A stretch of DNA of 6,677 nucleotides. Source: JAVEVH01 sp964430365 (GTDB lineage: Bacteria > Patescibacteriota > Dojkabacteria > SC72). Of this stretch, positions 1 to 5,745 are shown one piece after another (position 1 is the stretch's first letter; each line of letters opens with the position of its first letter). A model generated the notes under the pieces. The model ran no database searches. It had not been told where the DNA came from and worked only from the letters and a program-made list of their open reading frames with translations. The position numbers and the translations under genes are program-made. The DNA lies in the NCBI GenBank assembly GCA_964430365.1, contig CAYSEU010000042.1, forward strand, positions 1-6,677, given 5' to 3'.

Positions 1-1
1 T

Positions 2-808
2 AGTCTAAAGCGTTTACTTAAAACTCATCATCTTAAAATACATCAAGAGAATATTGCGAAAACACTCCATACAGAAAAAGTTTTTGAGAAATTAAGAATC
101 ATTAAAAAATCACCCCAATTTAGGGCAATGATGAGAAATACTATGCTTAAACAATCAACTCAGAAACTTCTAAGAAGAAATGCTTTAAAACAATGGAAAA
201 ACGAAGAATACAAAGAGTATATGAAAGAAAAGTATCTCGCCTTCTATTTCACTAATGAAGAGTATCAGGAGAAAACTTTACAAAGGTTAAATTTGGCTCA
301 AAAAGAATACTGGAGTAAAGAAGATAATCGATTAAAACAGTCACAAAAAACTACAGAATACTTTAAAAACAATCCCGAAGCTATAAAAGGGCTTTCACTT
401 TCTGCTAAACAGCAATGGAGTAATCCTCAGTTATTAAAGTGGAGAGCAGAAGAAACAAAAAAGCAATGGACAAAAGAGTTTAGACAAAAAAGAAAAAGGA
501 CATACAACAAAACATATCTAAACAAAGGATTGAAAGTACTTCGATCGATATATGACAACTTTGGAGAGATATCAACAGAGATATATGACAAAGTAAGAAA
601 AGAATTAAACAACAAGACTCTTTTAAAAATATCTACCCTTTGTAACAGGTTCTTTGATGGTGATGTTGCAAGGCTAGAAGATGCTGTAAAGCACTATAAC
701 CATAAGATAATCTCTATCGAATATCTTAAAGAAAAGATAGATGTTTACGATTTGGAAGTACCTAAAACTCATAACTTTGCACTAGCAAGTGGAATATTTG
801 TTCATAAT
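2..808 (+). other. Intein in GyrB, C-terminal 269 residues, with probable endonuclease-associated DNA-binding region
   Basis: This is a protein-splicing element translated in frame with gyrB. Its C-terminal splicing blocks are complete: block F spans about 740-781 (DVYDLEVPKTHNFA) and block G about 791-811 (GIFVHN then S). The penultimate His268, terminal Asn269 and first extein residue Ser270 are the canonical residues for Asn cyclisation and transesterification. The insertion point is inferred to be GDSAGG/SAKQ, in the nucleotide-proximal TOPRIM core, the same site as the cyanobacterial Ssp GyrB intein. Residues about 20-190 are Lys/Glu/Gln-rich and carry Trp/aromatic repeats like those accompanying HNH-type homing endonucleases, but no catalytic HNH motif is visible. 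The N-terminal splice block and any nuclease core must lie upstream. No stop or frameshift interrupts the visible part, so splicing looks functional; whether it still homes cannot be judged. Confidence 0.92.
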
Positions 809-1423
809 AGCGCTAAACAGGGTAGGGATAGACATAATCAAGCAGTATTACCTTTAAGAGGTAAAATTATCAACACACATAAGTATAGAGTAGATAGAGT
901 ACTTGGTAATAATGAGTTTAAAGATATTACAACAGCACTTGGAGTAGGAATAGGAACTACGCTAGATATTAGTAAGTTGAGATACCACAAAATCATCATT
1001 ATGAGTGACGCTGATGTAGATGGTTTACATATTACTACCTTAGTACTTACATTACTTTTTAGATTCTTTAAACCCTTAATAGATGGAGGATATGTATATG
1101 TAGCTCAACCTCCTTTACATAAAGTAGAGATAGGTAAAAAGAAATACTATTTCTTAAATGATGACGAGAAAGACGCTTTTCTTAAGAAAGCTAAAGCTGC
1201 TGGTAAAAATCCAGTAGCTAATAGGTTCAAAGGATTAGGAGAAATGAACCCTCAACAGCTTTGGGATACAACAATGGATCCAGAAACAAGAGCATTAAAA
1301 CAGGTCCATATTGCTGATGCAGAGGAAGCGGAAAAAGTGTTTGAAATGTTAATGGGTGCAGAGGTACCTCCTAGAAGAAGATTTATACAAAAGTACGCAA
1401 AGAGAGCTAATTTAGATGTTTAA
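2..1423 (+). CDS. gyrB: DNA gyrase subunit B, 3' part, interrupted by an intein (5' end outside window)
   Basis: GyrB is the ATPase/TOPRIM subunit of type IIA topoisomerase gyrase, working with GyrA to introduce negative supercoils. The frame is open from base 2, so no start lies in the window; the ATG at 128 is internal. Visible residues 1-269 are intein. Residues 270-473 are the C-extein, beginning SAKQGRDR, the segment that follows EGDSAGG in GyrB. The TOPRIM motif SDADVDG is present (Asp336, Asp338, Asp340; metal ligands in the family), as is RFKGLGEMN (408-416), followed by a family-typical tail ending NLDV. The extein length (204) matches GyrB proteins lacking the extra proteobacterial insert. 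The catalytic TOPRIM Glu and the ATPase domain are upstream of the window. The end overlaps the next gene by 8 nt, suggesting co-translation. ParE is the main alternative, but the gyrA downstream carries a GyrA box, favouring gyrase. Activity requires splicing. Confidence 0.95.
   Translation, partial: SLKRLLKTHHLKIHQENIAKTLHTEKVFEKLRIIKKSPQFRAMMRNTMLKQSTQKLLRRNALKQWKNEEYKEYMKEKYLAFYFTNEEYQEKTLQRLNLAQKEYWSKEDNRLKQSQKTTEYFKNNPEAIKGLSLSAKQQWSNPQLLKWRAEETKKQWTKEFRQKRKRTYNKTYLNKGLKVLRSIYDNFGEISTEIYDKVRKELNNKTLLKISTLCNRFFDGDVARLEDAVKHYNHKIISIEYLKEKIDVYDLEVPKTHNFALASGIFVHNSAKQGRDRHNQAVLPLRGKIINTHKYRVDRVLGNNEFKDITTALGVGIGTTLDISKLRYHKIIIMSDADVDGLHITTLVLTLLFRFFKPLIDGGYVYVAQPPLHKVEIGKKKYYFLNDDEKDAFLKKAKAAGKNPVANRFKGLGEMNPQQLWDTTMDPETRALKQVHIADAEEAEKVFEMLMGAEVPPRRRFIQKYAKRANLDV
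191..484 (+). repeat. Degenerate aromatic-anchored repeats within the intein
   Basis: About six degenerate units of 17-21 residues follow one another. Each starts with an aromatic pair (QW, YF, YW, YF, QW, QW), usually followed by a short polar stretch such as KNEEY, TNEEY, KNNPE or SNPQL. The anchor residues are W65, F83, W104, F121, W139 and W156 of the visible frame, spaced 18, 21, 17, 18 and 17. The repeats exist at protein level only; the DNA has diverged. Short helical repeats of this W-x-N-P/E type accompany HNH homing endonucleases and are presumed to read the target DNA. That role is inferred here. Confidence 0.6.
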
Positions 1424-1781
1424 TAAATATATGGAGAATCTTAGAACAGAAAATTTTGATAAAGAAAAGATAGGGGAGATATCTAATGTACTGCTAATCT
1501 CCCTATATCAGAATAATCCTAACATTGACTCAAGGATTGATTTCTTTAAATATGGTATAGATGGAGAGAAATTTCCTCAAGAGATACAGGCTAAATTTGG
1601 TCAGAGACTCATATCTTTTCAAAAAGATATCGACACAGTAGCTATTGTCTCTGGAGTAGACATTGAAAACAATATACATATTATTCCAATAGATGATGAT
1701 AATGAAGATATTTATGAAGCCTCTATAAATCCATATGAGCTTTTGGATGAAGGGGGTTTTGATTTAAATTGTTTCGTATAA
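1416..1781 (+). CDS. Hypothetical acidic 121-residue protein in the gyrase operon
   Basis: I do not recognise this family. The ATG at 1416 overlaps the last 8 nt of gyrB (shared ATGTTTAA), with purine-rich AGAGAG at 1401-1406 giving a plausible ribosome site about 9 nt away. A second in-frame ATG at 1431 is an alternative start. The product is soluble, has no signal peptide or membrane segment, and is acidic, particularly around residues 92-98, where IDDDNED forms a cluster. The N-terminal half looks mainly helical (about 15-60), and the middle (about 70-90) has alternating hydrophobic residues suggesting beta strands. It contains a single Cys, three residues from the end. The overlap with gyrB and position before gyrA in the same direction imply co-transcription with gyrase, but no functional link can be shown from sequence. 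Confidence 0.72.
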   Translation: MFNKYMENLRTENFDKEKIGEISNVLLISLYQNNPNIDSRIDFFKYGIDGEKFPQEIQAKFGQRLISFQKDIDTVAIVSGVDIENNIHIIPIDDDNEDIYEASINPYELLDEGGFDLNCFV

Positions 1782-1785
1782 AAAA

Positions 1786-2226
1786 ATGATAGAAACAACA
1801 AGAGATGAGATAAGAAACTCTCCAGAATTCAAAGATAATTTAGAAACGTTAGTTGGAAAAAGATTCTTTTATGAGCTACCAAATTCATATTACCCTCTCT
1901 TAGAAATCTTAGTAAAGGACCCCTCGAATAAGGCTTTGGAAGATAAGATAAAAGAGCAAATTGAAAATAATACTGTTTCTGGAAAAGTCGCACTTGAGAA
2001 AACATTGAAAAAAGGAACAACAGAGAGCTATGAGAATATTCTAAACGTACATATATATGATGATGAAAAAGAAATAGAGAATATTACGGTATCTCCAATG
2101 GAAGGCGATATCTCTACCGACTATAAAACATCCCAAGGGACTTTTACCGAACTTAGTAATCTTGCAATAGATTATAAATTTAAGAAAGCGGAAATATCTT
2201 CTGATCTAGAAGGAAAAACATATTAA
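1786..2226 (+). CDS. Hypothetical acidic 146-residue protein upstream of gyrA
   Basis: I do not recognise this family. It starts 4 nt after the preceding stop and ends 18 nt before gyrA, so it very likely sits in the gyrase transcript. There is no good Shine-Dalgarno sequence next to the ATG (only AAAAAA), so coupling to the upstream gene's termination is a reasonable guess. The product is soluble and rich in Glu, Lys and Asp. The N-terminal 60 residues contain several short probable helices and a Pro/Tyr-containing turn (ELPNSYYP). The second half alternates hydrophobic and charged residues, consistent with a beta-rich domain. There is no Cys, His is nearly absent, and no catalytic motif is apparent. 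It shows no obvious similarity to the neighbouring 121-residue protein beyond acidity. Confidence 0.75.
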   Translation: MIETTRDEIRNSPEFKDNLETLVGKRFFYELPNSYYPLLEILVKDPSNKALEDKIKEQIENNTVSGKVALEKTLKKGTTESYENILNVHIYDDEKEIENITVSPMEGDISTDYKTSQGTFTELSNLAIDYKFKKAEISSDLEGKTY

Positions 2227-2244
2227 TATACATAACTAGTAATA

Positions 2245-5055
2245 ATGGCTGATATAGATAAAAAAGTAATAACTAAAGCACAAGAAAGTATAGAGGTAGA
2301 GAATAAGGATTCTGTAGAGTCTACCATACTACAAGAGGATAATGATTTGGATTTTGATCTTACCTTTAAACCTGGTGAGTTAACACCTCGTTCAATTGTA
2401 GATGAAATGAAATCCAACTATATAGATTACTCTATGTCCGTTATCGTCTCTCGTGCTCTTCCTGAGGTAAAGGATGGCCTAAAGCCATCTCAAAGAAGAA
2501 TATTAGTCGCTATGAATGACTTAGGACTCTCCCCATCTTCACACTTTAGAAAGTGTGCAAAAATAGCTGGAGATACCTCTGGTAACTACCATCCTCACGG
2601 TGAAAGTGTTGTATACCCCACCTTAGTGAAATTAGCACAAGAATTCTCTACTAGATATCTTTTAGTAGAAGGACAGGGTAACTTTGGTTCAATAGATGGA
2701 GACCCAGCAGCAGCAATGAGATACACAGAGGCTAGGATGGGTAAGATTACTCCTGAGCTTTTAAAAGATCTGTACAAAGGTACAGTAACATTCCTTCCTA
2801 ACTATGATGGTACTAGATTAGAGCCTACTGTTTTACCTGCTCTTTTTCCAAATCTTTTAGCAAATGGTAGTCAAGGTATTGCCGTAGGTATGGCAACACA
2901 AATACCTCCGCACAATCTTGGAGAGTTAATAGATGCACTACAAGAGATGATTAAAGGGAAGAATAGATGGGAAGGTGTAGCAATTTACAATGAGCTAAGA
3001 AAAGCAAAAGAATCTAAAGAAGTAATACCTCAAACATTGAATTCTAAACCAGAAACATATGTAGAGAACTACGTAGATACTAAATCATTAGAATATGAAA
3101 AAGATATACAAAAAATATTGGATAGGATGGAGGAGAGTGGAGAGGTTCTTTACCCTGATTTTAAGTCAGAGATAACTCCAGAAGAATTAATAGAAATTGT
3201 ACCCGGACCTGATTTTCCAACAGGAGGAACTATATATGATAGAGATGAGATATTAAATGCATATGCTACTGGTAGAGGTAAGATTTTACAAAGAGCACAA
3301 GCATCTATAGTGGAAGGACAAAATGGTAGATACCAGATTGTAATAACTGAAATCCCTTACCAAGTTAACAAGGCATATATGATTGAAAAGATTGCTGATT
3401 TGGTTAGAGATAAAAAAATTACTGGTATAGCGGATATTAGAGATGAATCCAACAAGGAGGGTATTAGGGTTGTAGTTATTCTTAAAAAAGATGCACAACC
3501 TAAAACAGTGCTAAACAAACTGTTTAAATATACAGAAATGCAAAAAACCTTTAATGCTAATATGATTGCATTAGTAGAGCAAGAACCAATCACTCTCTCA
3601 TTAAAGAGAATGTTAGAGCTATTCCTTTCATTTAGACTTACGGTAACCATTAGAAGATATGAATTTGATTTAGCAGAGGCTAGATATCATGCACACATAT
3701 TAGAAGGTTTACTTAAGGCTTTAGATTTTTTGGATGAAGTAATAGCAACTATTAGAGCATCAAAGACTCAAGAAAGTGCTAAAACAAACTTAATGGATAA
3801 GTTTAAGTTTACAGAGGTACAAGCTCAAGCAATCTTAGATATGCAGTTAAGAAGATTAGCAGCATTAGAGAGAATGAAACTACAAAATGACTATAAAGAG
3901 ACTAAAGAGAAGATAATAGAGTACAATGCTGTACTTGATAATCAAGATAGGATATTAGAAATCATTAGTAAGGATTTAGACCAAATTAAAGAGAACTACG
4001 CTGATAAGAGGAAGACTCGAGTAATAAAGGGTAAAGTAAATGAAATATCGGAAGAAGATTTAATTGCTCAGGAAGAGACCTTAATCACCATCACTCACTC
4101 TGGATATGTTAAGAGAGTACCACCTTCCACATACCAAACACAAAAAAGAGGGGGCAAGGGTATATCAGGAGGAGATACTAAAGAGGGAGACTTCATAGAG
4201 CATGTACTTTTGTGTAATACACATGATGAGCTATTACTCTTTACTAATAAGGGTAGAGTATTTAGTACAAGGATATTTGAGATACCAGAGTATGGTAGAA
4301 CAGCAAAGGGTATACCTTTGATAAACTTAGTACAGTTAGATCAAAATGAGGTAATTACCTCTATTCTAACTAGAGATCCTAAGGGTGGAATAATGGGTTC
4401 AGAAGAAATACAGGAAGATCAAGATACACAAGGAATAGTAGAGAAGAAAGATTTTAAATATTTCTTAATGGTAACTAAGGGAGGCATAGTTAAGAAAACA
4501 GATTTAAATGAATTCTCTAAAATTAGAGCTAATGGATTAACGGCTATTAAATTAGAGGTAAATGATGAATTAATATGGGTAAAACCAACAACAGGAGAAG
4601 ATGAGGTCATACTTGTTACTGCTGATGGTAAATCTATTAGATTTTCTGAAAAGGATGTAAGGCCCCTTGGTAGAAGTACTAGAGGTGTAACAGCAATGAA
4701 GTTTAAATCAGATACTGACTTTATCGTAGGTATGGGAGTAGTAAGAACAAATGAGAATAAAATATTTACACTATCAGAGTATGGGTATGGAAAAATGTCT
4801 AAACTTTCTGAGTATACTAAACAAAAGAGAGGTGGTACAGGTATCTTTACTTTTAGAGTAACTAAAAAAACAGGTAAGATAGCTGTAGCAAGGATATTAG
4901 ACCATCCTAAAGCAGAGATAGTAGTAATATCTGAGAAATCAAAAGTCATACGCTCCTCAATAGACGCTATACCAACATTAGGAAGACAAACAAGTGGAGT
5001 AAAGATTATGAATATAGGAGAGGGAGATAGAGTAGCTACTATGGCTATACTCTAA
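2245..5055 (+). CDS. gyrA: DNA gyrase subunit A
   Basis: GyrA is the DNA breakage-reunion and DNA-wrapping subunit of gyrase. At 936 residues it is longer than E. coli (875) or B. subtilis (about 820) GyrA. The conserved core starts near residue 46 (LTPRSIVDEM), after an acidic N-terminal extension. The winged-helix part carries HPHG at 116-119 and catalytic Tyr160 in AAMRYTEAR (E. coli Tyr122). IPGPDFPTGG-type tower and coiled-coil motifs follow, with QAILDMQLRRLAALER marking the C-gate region. The C-terminal domain has six beta-pinwheel repeats from about 610, with the GyrA box QKRGGKG at 633-639 (4141-4161), which marks gyrase rather than topo IV ParC. Oddities are extra residues at about 238-308 and 711-736, and Pro125 where E. 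coli has Asp87. No close Shine-Dalgarno precedes the ATG; the next ATG (2404) would delete conserved residues, so 2245 is preferred. It is last in the operon, before a terminator. Confidence 0.98.
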   Translation: MADIDKKVITKAQESIEVENKDSVESTILQEDNDLDFDLTFKPGELTPRSIVDEMKSNYIDYSMSVIVSRALPEVKDGLKPSQRRILVAMNDLGLSPSSHFRKCAKIAGDTSGNYHPHGESVVYPTLVKLAQEFSTRYLLVEGQGNFGSIDGDPAAAMRYTEARMGKITPELLKDLYKGTVTFLPNYDGTRLEPTVLPALFPNLLANGSQGIAVGMATQIPPHNLGELIDALQEMIKGKNRWEGVAIYNELRKAKESKEVIPQTLNSKPETYVENYVDTKSLEYEKDIQKILDRMEESGEVLYPDFKSEITPEELIEIVPGPDFPTGGTIYDRDEILNAYATGRGKILQRAQASIVEGQNGRYQIVITEIPYQVNKAYMIEKIADLVRDKKITGIADIRDESNKEGIRVVVILKKDAQPKTVLNKLFKYTEMQKTFNANMIALVEQEPITLSLKRMLELFLSFRLTVTIRRYEFDLAEARYHAHILEGLLKALDFLDEVIATIRASKTQESAKTNLMDKFKFTEVQAQAILDMQLRRLAALERMKLQNDYKETKEKIIEYNAVLDNQDRILEIISKDLDQIKENYADKRKTRVIKGKVNEISEEDLIAQEETLITITHSGYVKRVPPSTYQTQKRGGKGISGGDTKEGDFIEHVLLCNTHDELLLFTNKGRVFSTRIFEIPEYGRTAKGIPLINLVQLDQNEVITSILTRDPKGGIMGSEEIQEDQDTQGIVEKKDFKYFLMVTKGGIVKKTDLNEFSKIRANGLTAIKLEVNDELIWVKPTTGEDEVILVTADGKSIRFSEKDVRPLGRSTRGVTAMKFKSDTDFIVGMGVVRTNENKIFTLSEYGYGKMSKLSEYTKQKRGGTGIFTFRVTKKTGKIAVARILDHPKAEIVVISEKSKVIRSSIDAIPTLGRQTSGVKIMNIGEGDRVATMAIL

Positions 5056-5083
5056 ATATCTCATCCCATTGTATATAAAAGGA

Positions 5084-5111
5084 AACCGCAGTATAATCTG
5101 CGGTTCTTTTT
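5084..5111 (+). terminator. Intrinsic terminator of the gyrase operon
   Basis: A perfect 8-bp stem (AACCGCAG at 5084-5091 with CTGCGGTT at 5098-5105) has a 6-nt loop. It is followed by C and a T run (5107-5111). It stands out as GC-rich in an AT-rich context and lies 28 nt after the gyrA stop. Confidence 0.9.
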
Positions 5112-5165
5112 AAATGTATGTAATAACGATTTCCCATCATTTACATACTAAATAGGTAGTGTGCA

Positions 5166-5215
5166 TATCTGAGATAGAATTAGGTATCAACCTGATACTT
5201 AAAATATCTCAGATA
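5166..5215 (+). promoter_or_regulatory. Long two-part hairpin abutting the ribosome site of the small peptide gene
   Basis: An outer stem of 11 bp is perfect (TATCTGAGATA at 5166-5176 with TATCTCAGATA at 5205-5215). It encloses an inner stem of about 10 bp (5180-5189 with 5193-5202, one G-U pair, loop ACC), separated by a small 3x2 internal loop. There is no T run after it, so it is not a simple terminator. Its last base pairs with the first A of AGGAGG. In RNA it could therefore modulate ribosome access or stabilise the leader; as DNA the outer palindrome could be an operator. Confidence 0.6.
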
Positions 5216-5220
5216 GGAGG
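5215..5220 (+). promoter_or_regulatory. Strong Shine-Dalgarno site (AGGAGG) of the 38-residue peptide
   Basis: AGGAGG lies 5 nt before the ATG at 5226 and decides the start. It is much stronger than anything preceding gyrA, the 146-residue protein or the sortase in this window. It directly follows the hairpin at 5166-5215. Confidence 0.85.
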
Positions 5221-5225
5221 AAGAT

Positions 5226-5342
5226 ATGAAAGATGTAAAACCTTTTTCAAAGGATGAAAGAGAAGGATATAAGATTCTTTTTTGGATGTTTGTTGGAAGT
5301 CTTATCCTACTATTAATTCTAAAAATTACCTTAAATTTCTAA
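5226..5342 (+). CDS. Small single-span membrane peptide, 38 residues, unknown function
   Basis: The frame is ATG to TAA, 38 codons, with a perfect AGGAGG ribosome site 5 nt upstream, which makes translation likely. Residues 1-16 are charged and polar (MKDVKPFSKDEREGYK), residues 17-36 form one hydrophobic span (ILFWMFVGSLILLLILK core), and the peptide ends after Asn-Phe. The charge pattern (Lys16 before the span, Lys33 near its end) does not settle orientation. No family is recognised. Size and hydrophobicity recall both small accessory subunits of membrane complexes and type I toxin peptides, but nothing in the sequence proves either. It lies after the gyrase terminator, so it should have its own promoter, which I could not place with confidence; TTTACA at 5140-5145 is the best -35-like element. 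It is nested in a 13-bp inverted repeat and preceded by a long hairpin. Confidence 0.72.
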   Translation: MKDVKPFSKDEREGYKILFWMFVGSLILLLILKITLNF

Positions 5343-5345
5343 TCT

Positions 5346-5395
5346 AAAAATACTAGGTCTGTTAATCAGATACCCTCTCTTTACCAGACCTAGTA
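5346..5395 (-). terminator. Intrinsic terminator for the minus-strand coiled-coil gene
   Basis: A perfect 11-bp inverted repeat (TACTAGGTCTG at 5351-5361, CAGACCTAGTA at 5385-5395) has a 23-nt loop. Read on the minus strand the stem is followed by TTTTT (plus-strand A run 5346-5350) and sits 16 nt past the stop of the 5412-5636 gene. On the plus strand it is followed by CAAACAC, so it is at best a weak stop or a 3'-stabilising hairpin for the 38-residue gene. Confidence 0.75.
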
Positions 5396-5411
5396 CAAAC
5401 ACACTACCTAT

Positions 5412-5636
5412 TCATACCCTCATATCACCATCCATATATGATCTTACCTTAATCTCTACATCTTCAGAATATTGATTCATATTAGAATATTTCTTTTGTG
5501 TATTAAGCTTTTTTAATACCTTCAAAATATTCCTATCATACTCTTTAAGCTGTTTTTCTATACTCTTAAACTGTATCTCTAAAAGTACCTTCAATTGTTC
5601 TATATCATCTGTTTTTCTTACCATATATATAACCAT
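5412..5636 (-). CDS. Small coiled-coil protein, 74 residues, unknown function
   Basis: I do not recognise a family. The frame begins at ATG 5636; a second ATG at 5624 (MVRKTDD) is equally possible, and neither has a Shine-Dalgarno sequence. Residues about 10-45 form a Lys/Glu/Leu/Ile heptad-like helix (from DDIEQLKVLLEIQFK to about KVLKKLN), typical of a short coiled coil. The tail is polar, with no signal peptide or membrane span. Support for a real gene comes from the coiled-coil pattern, the intrinsic terminator 16 nt after its TGA stop, and a plausible upstream promoter. It is convergent with the 38-residue membrane peptide and divergent from the sortase gene. Its stop codon begins in the right arm of the 13-bp inverted repeat. 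Confidence 0.62.
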   Translation of the reverse strand: MVIYMVRKTDDIEQLKVLLEIQFKSIEKQLKEYDRNILKVLKKLNTQKKYSNMNQYSEDVEIKVRSYMDGDMRV

Positions 5637-5667
5637 TACAATTTAATAATATATTTTGACACACTCA

Positions 5668-5695
5668 AATATATATTTCCTGACCCTTTATCCAA
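5668..5695 (-). promoter_or_regulatory. Candidate promoter for the minus-strand coiled-coil gene
   Basis: On the minus strand, TTGGAT (5695-5690) is followed after 16 nt by TATATT (5673-5668). This would start transcription about 25 nt before the ATG at 5636. The region is so AT-rich that -10-like hexamers are common, so this is tentative. Confidence 0.3.
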
Positions 5696-5745
5696 TATTA
5701 AAAACTTGTATATCTTAAACTATACCTCCCCCTGTTATACCTTTA

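Larger units (their letters stand above)
5151..5412. repeat. 13-bp perfect inverted repeat enclosing the small membrane-peptide gene
   Basis: AATAGGTAGTGTG at 5151-5163 recurs as its exact reverse complement at 5400-5412. The 236 bp between the arms contain a hairpin, a ribosome site, a 38-codon gene and a terminator hairpin. By my rough estimate a 13-bp match is unlikely by chance in so short a region. The arms could be terminal repeats of a tiny mobile element: CATAC flanks both ends at 5144-5148 and 5413-5417, although on the left 2 nt intervene. They could instead be the 5' and 3' halves of a fold-back mRNA, or paired binding sites. The right arm touches the stop codon of the minus-strand gene. 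Confidence 0.6.

Noticed and set aside
128..130. ATG at 128 as the start of a free-standing gene
   Set aside because: The frame is open without a stop back to base 2 and continues the intein-like sequence, so this Met is internal to gyrB-intein.
427..615. 62-codon minus-strand frame inside the intein
   Set aside because: Antisense to the Lys/Gln-rich intein; its Phe/Leu-rich product simply mirrors AAA/AAG/CAA codons.
3286..3650. Minus-strand open frames of 70 and 97 codons inside gyrA
   Set aside because: They overlap each other and the conserved gyrA frame, show no family motif, and have Leu/Ile/Ser-rich shadow composition.
4419..4949. 176-codon open frame on the minus strand inside gyrA
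   Set aside because: It lies wholly opposite a confidently identified conserved gene. The hydrophobic Ser/Leu-rich translation is the usual antisense shadow of AT-rich coding sequence, and no ribosome site was seen.
5116..5148. 8-bp inverted repeat GTATGTAA / TTACATAC after the gyrase terminator
   Set aside because: Short, AT-rich, with a 17-nt loop and no T run; too likely by chance to list as a feature.
5412..5414. TGA recoded as Gly or another amino acid (as in some candidate phyla)
   Set aside because: Long genes here are intact without any in-frame TGA, and this TGA is followed by a hairpin with a T run, as expected for a true stop.
5656..5661. Perfect TTGACA on the plus strand as the sortase promoter -35
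   Set aside because: No acceptable -10 hexamer lies 16-18 nt downstream (that position reads around CCTGAC).
5721..5742. Direct repeat TATACCT (5721-5727 and 5736-5742) before the sortase gene
   Set aside because: Only 7 bp in a very AT-rich spacer; no further copies or symmetry to support an operator.
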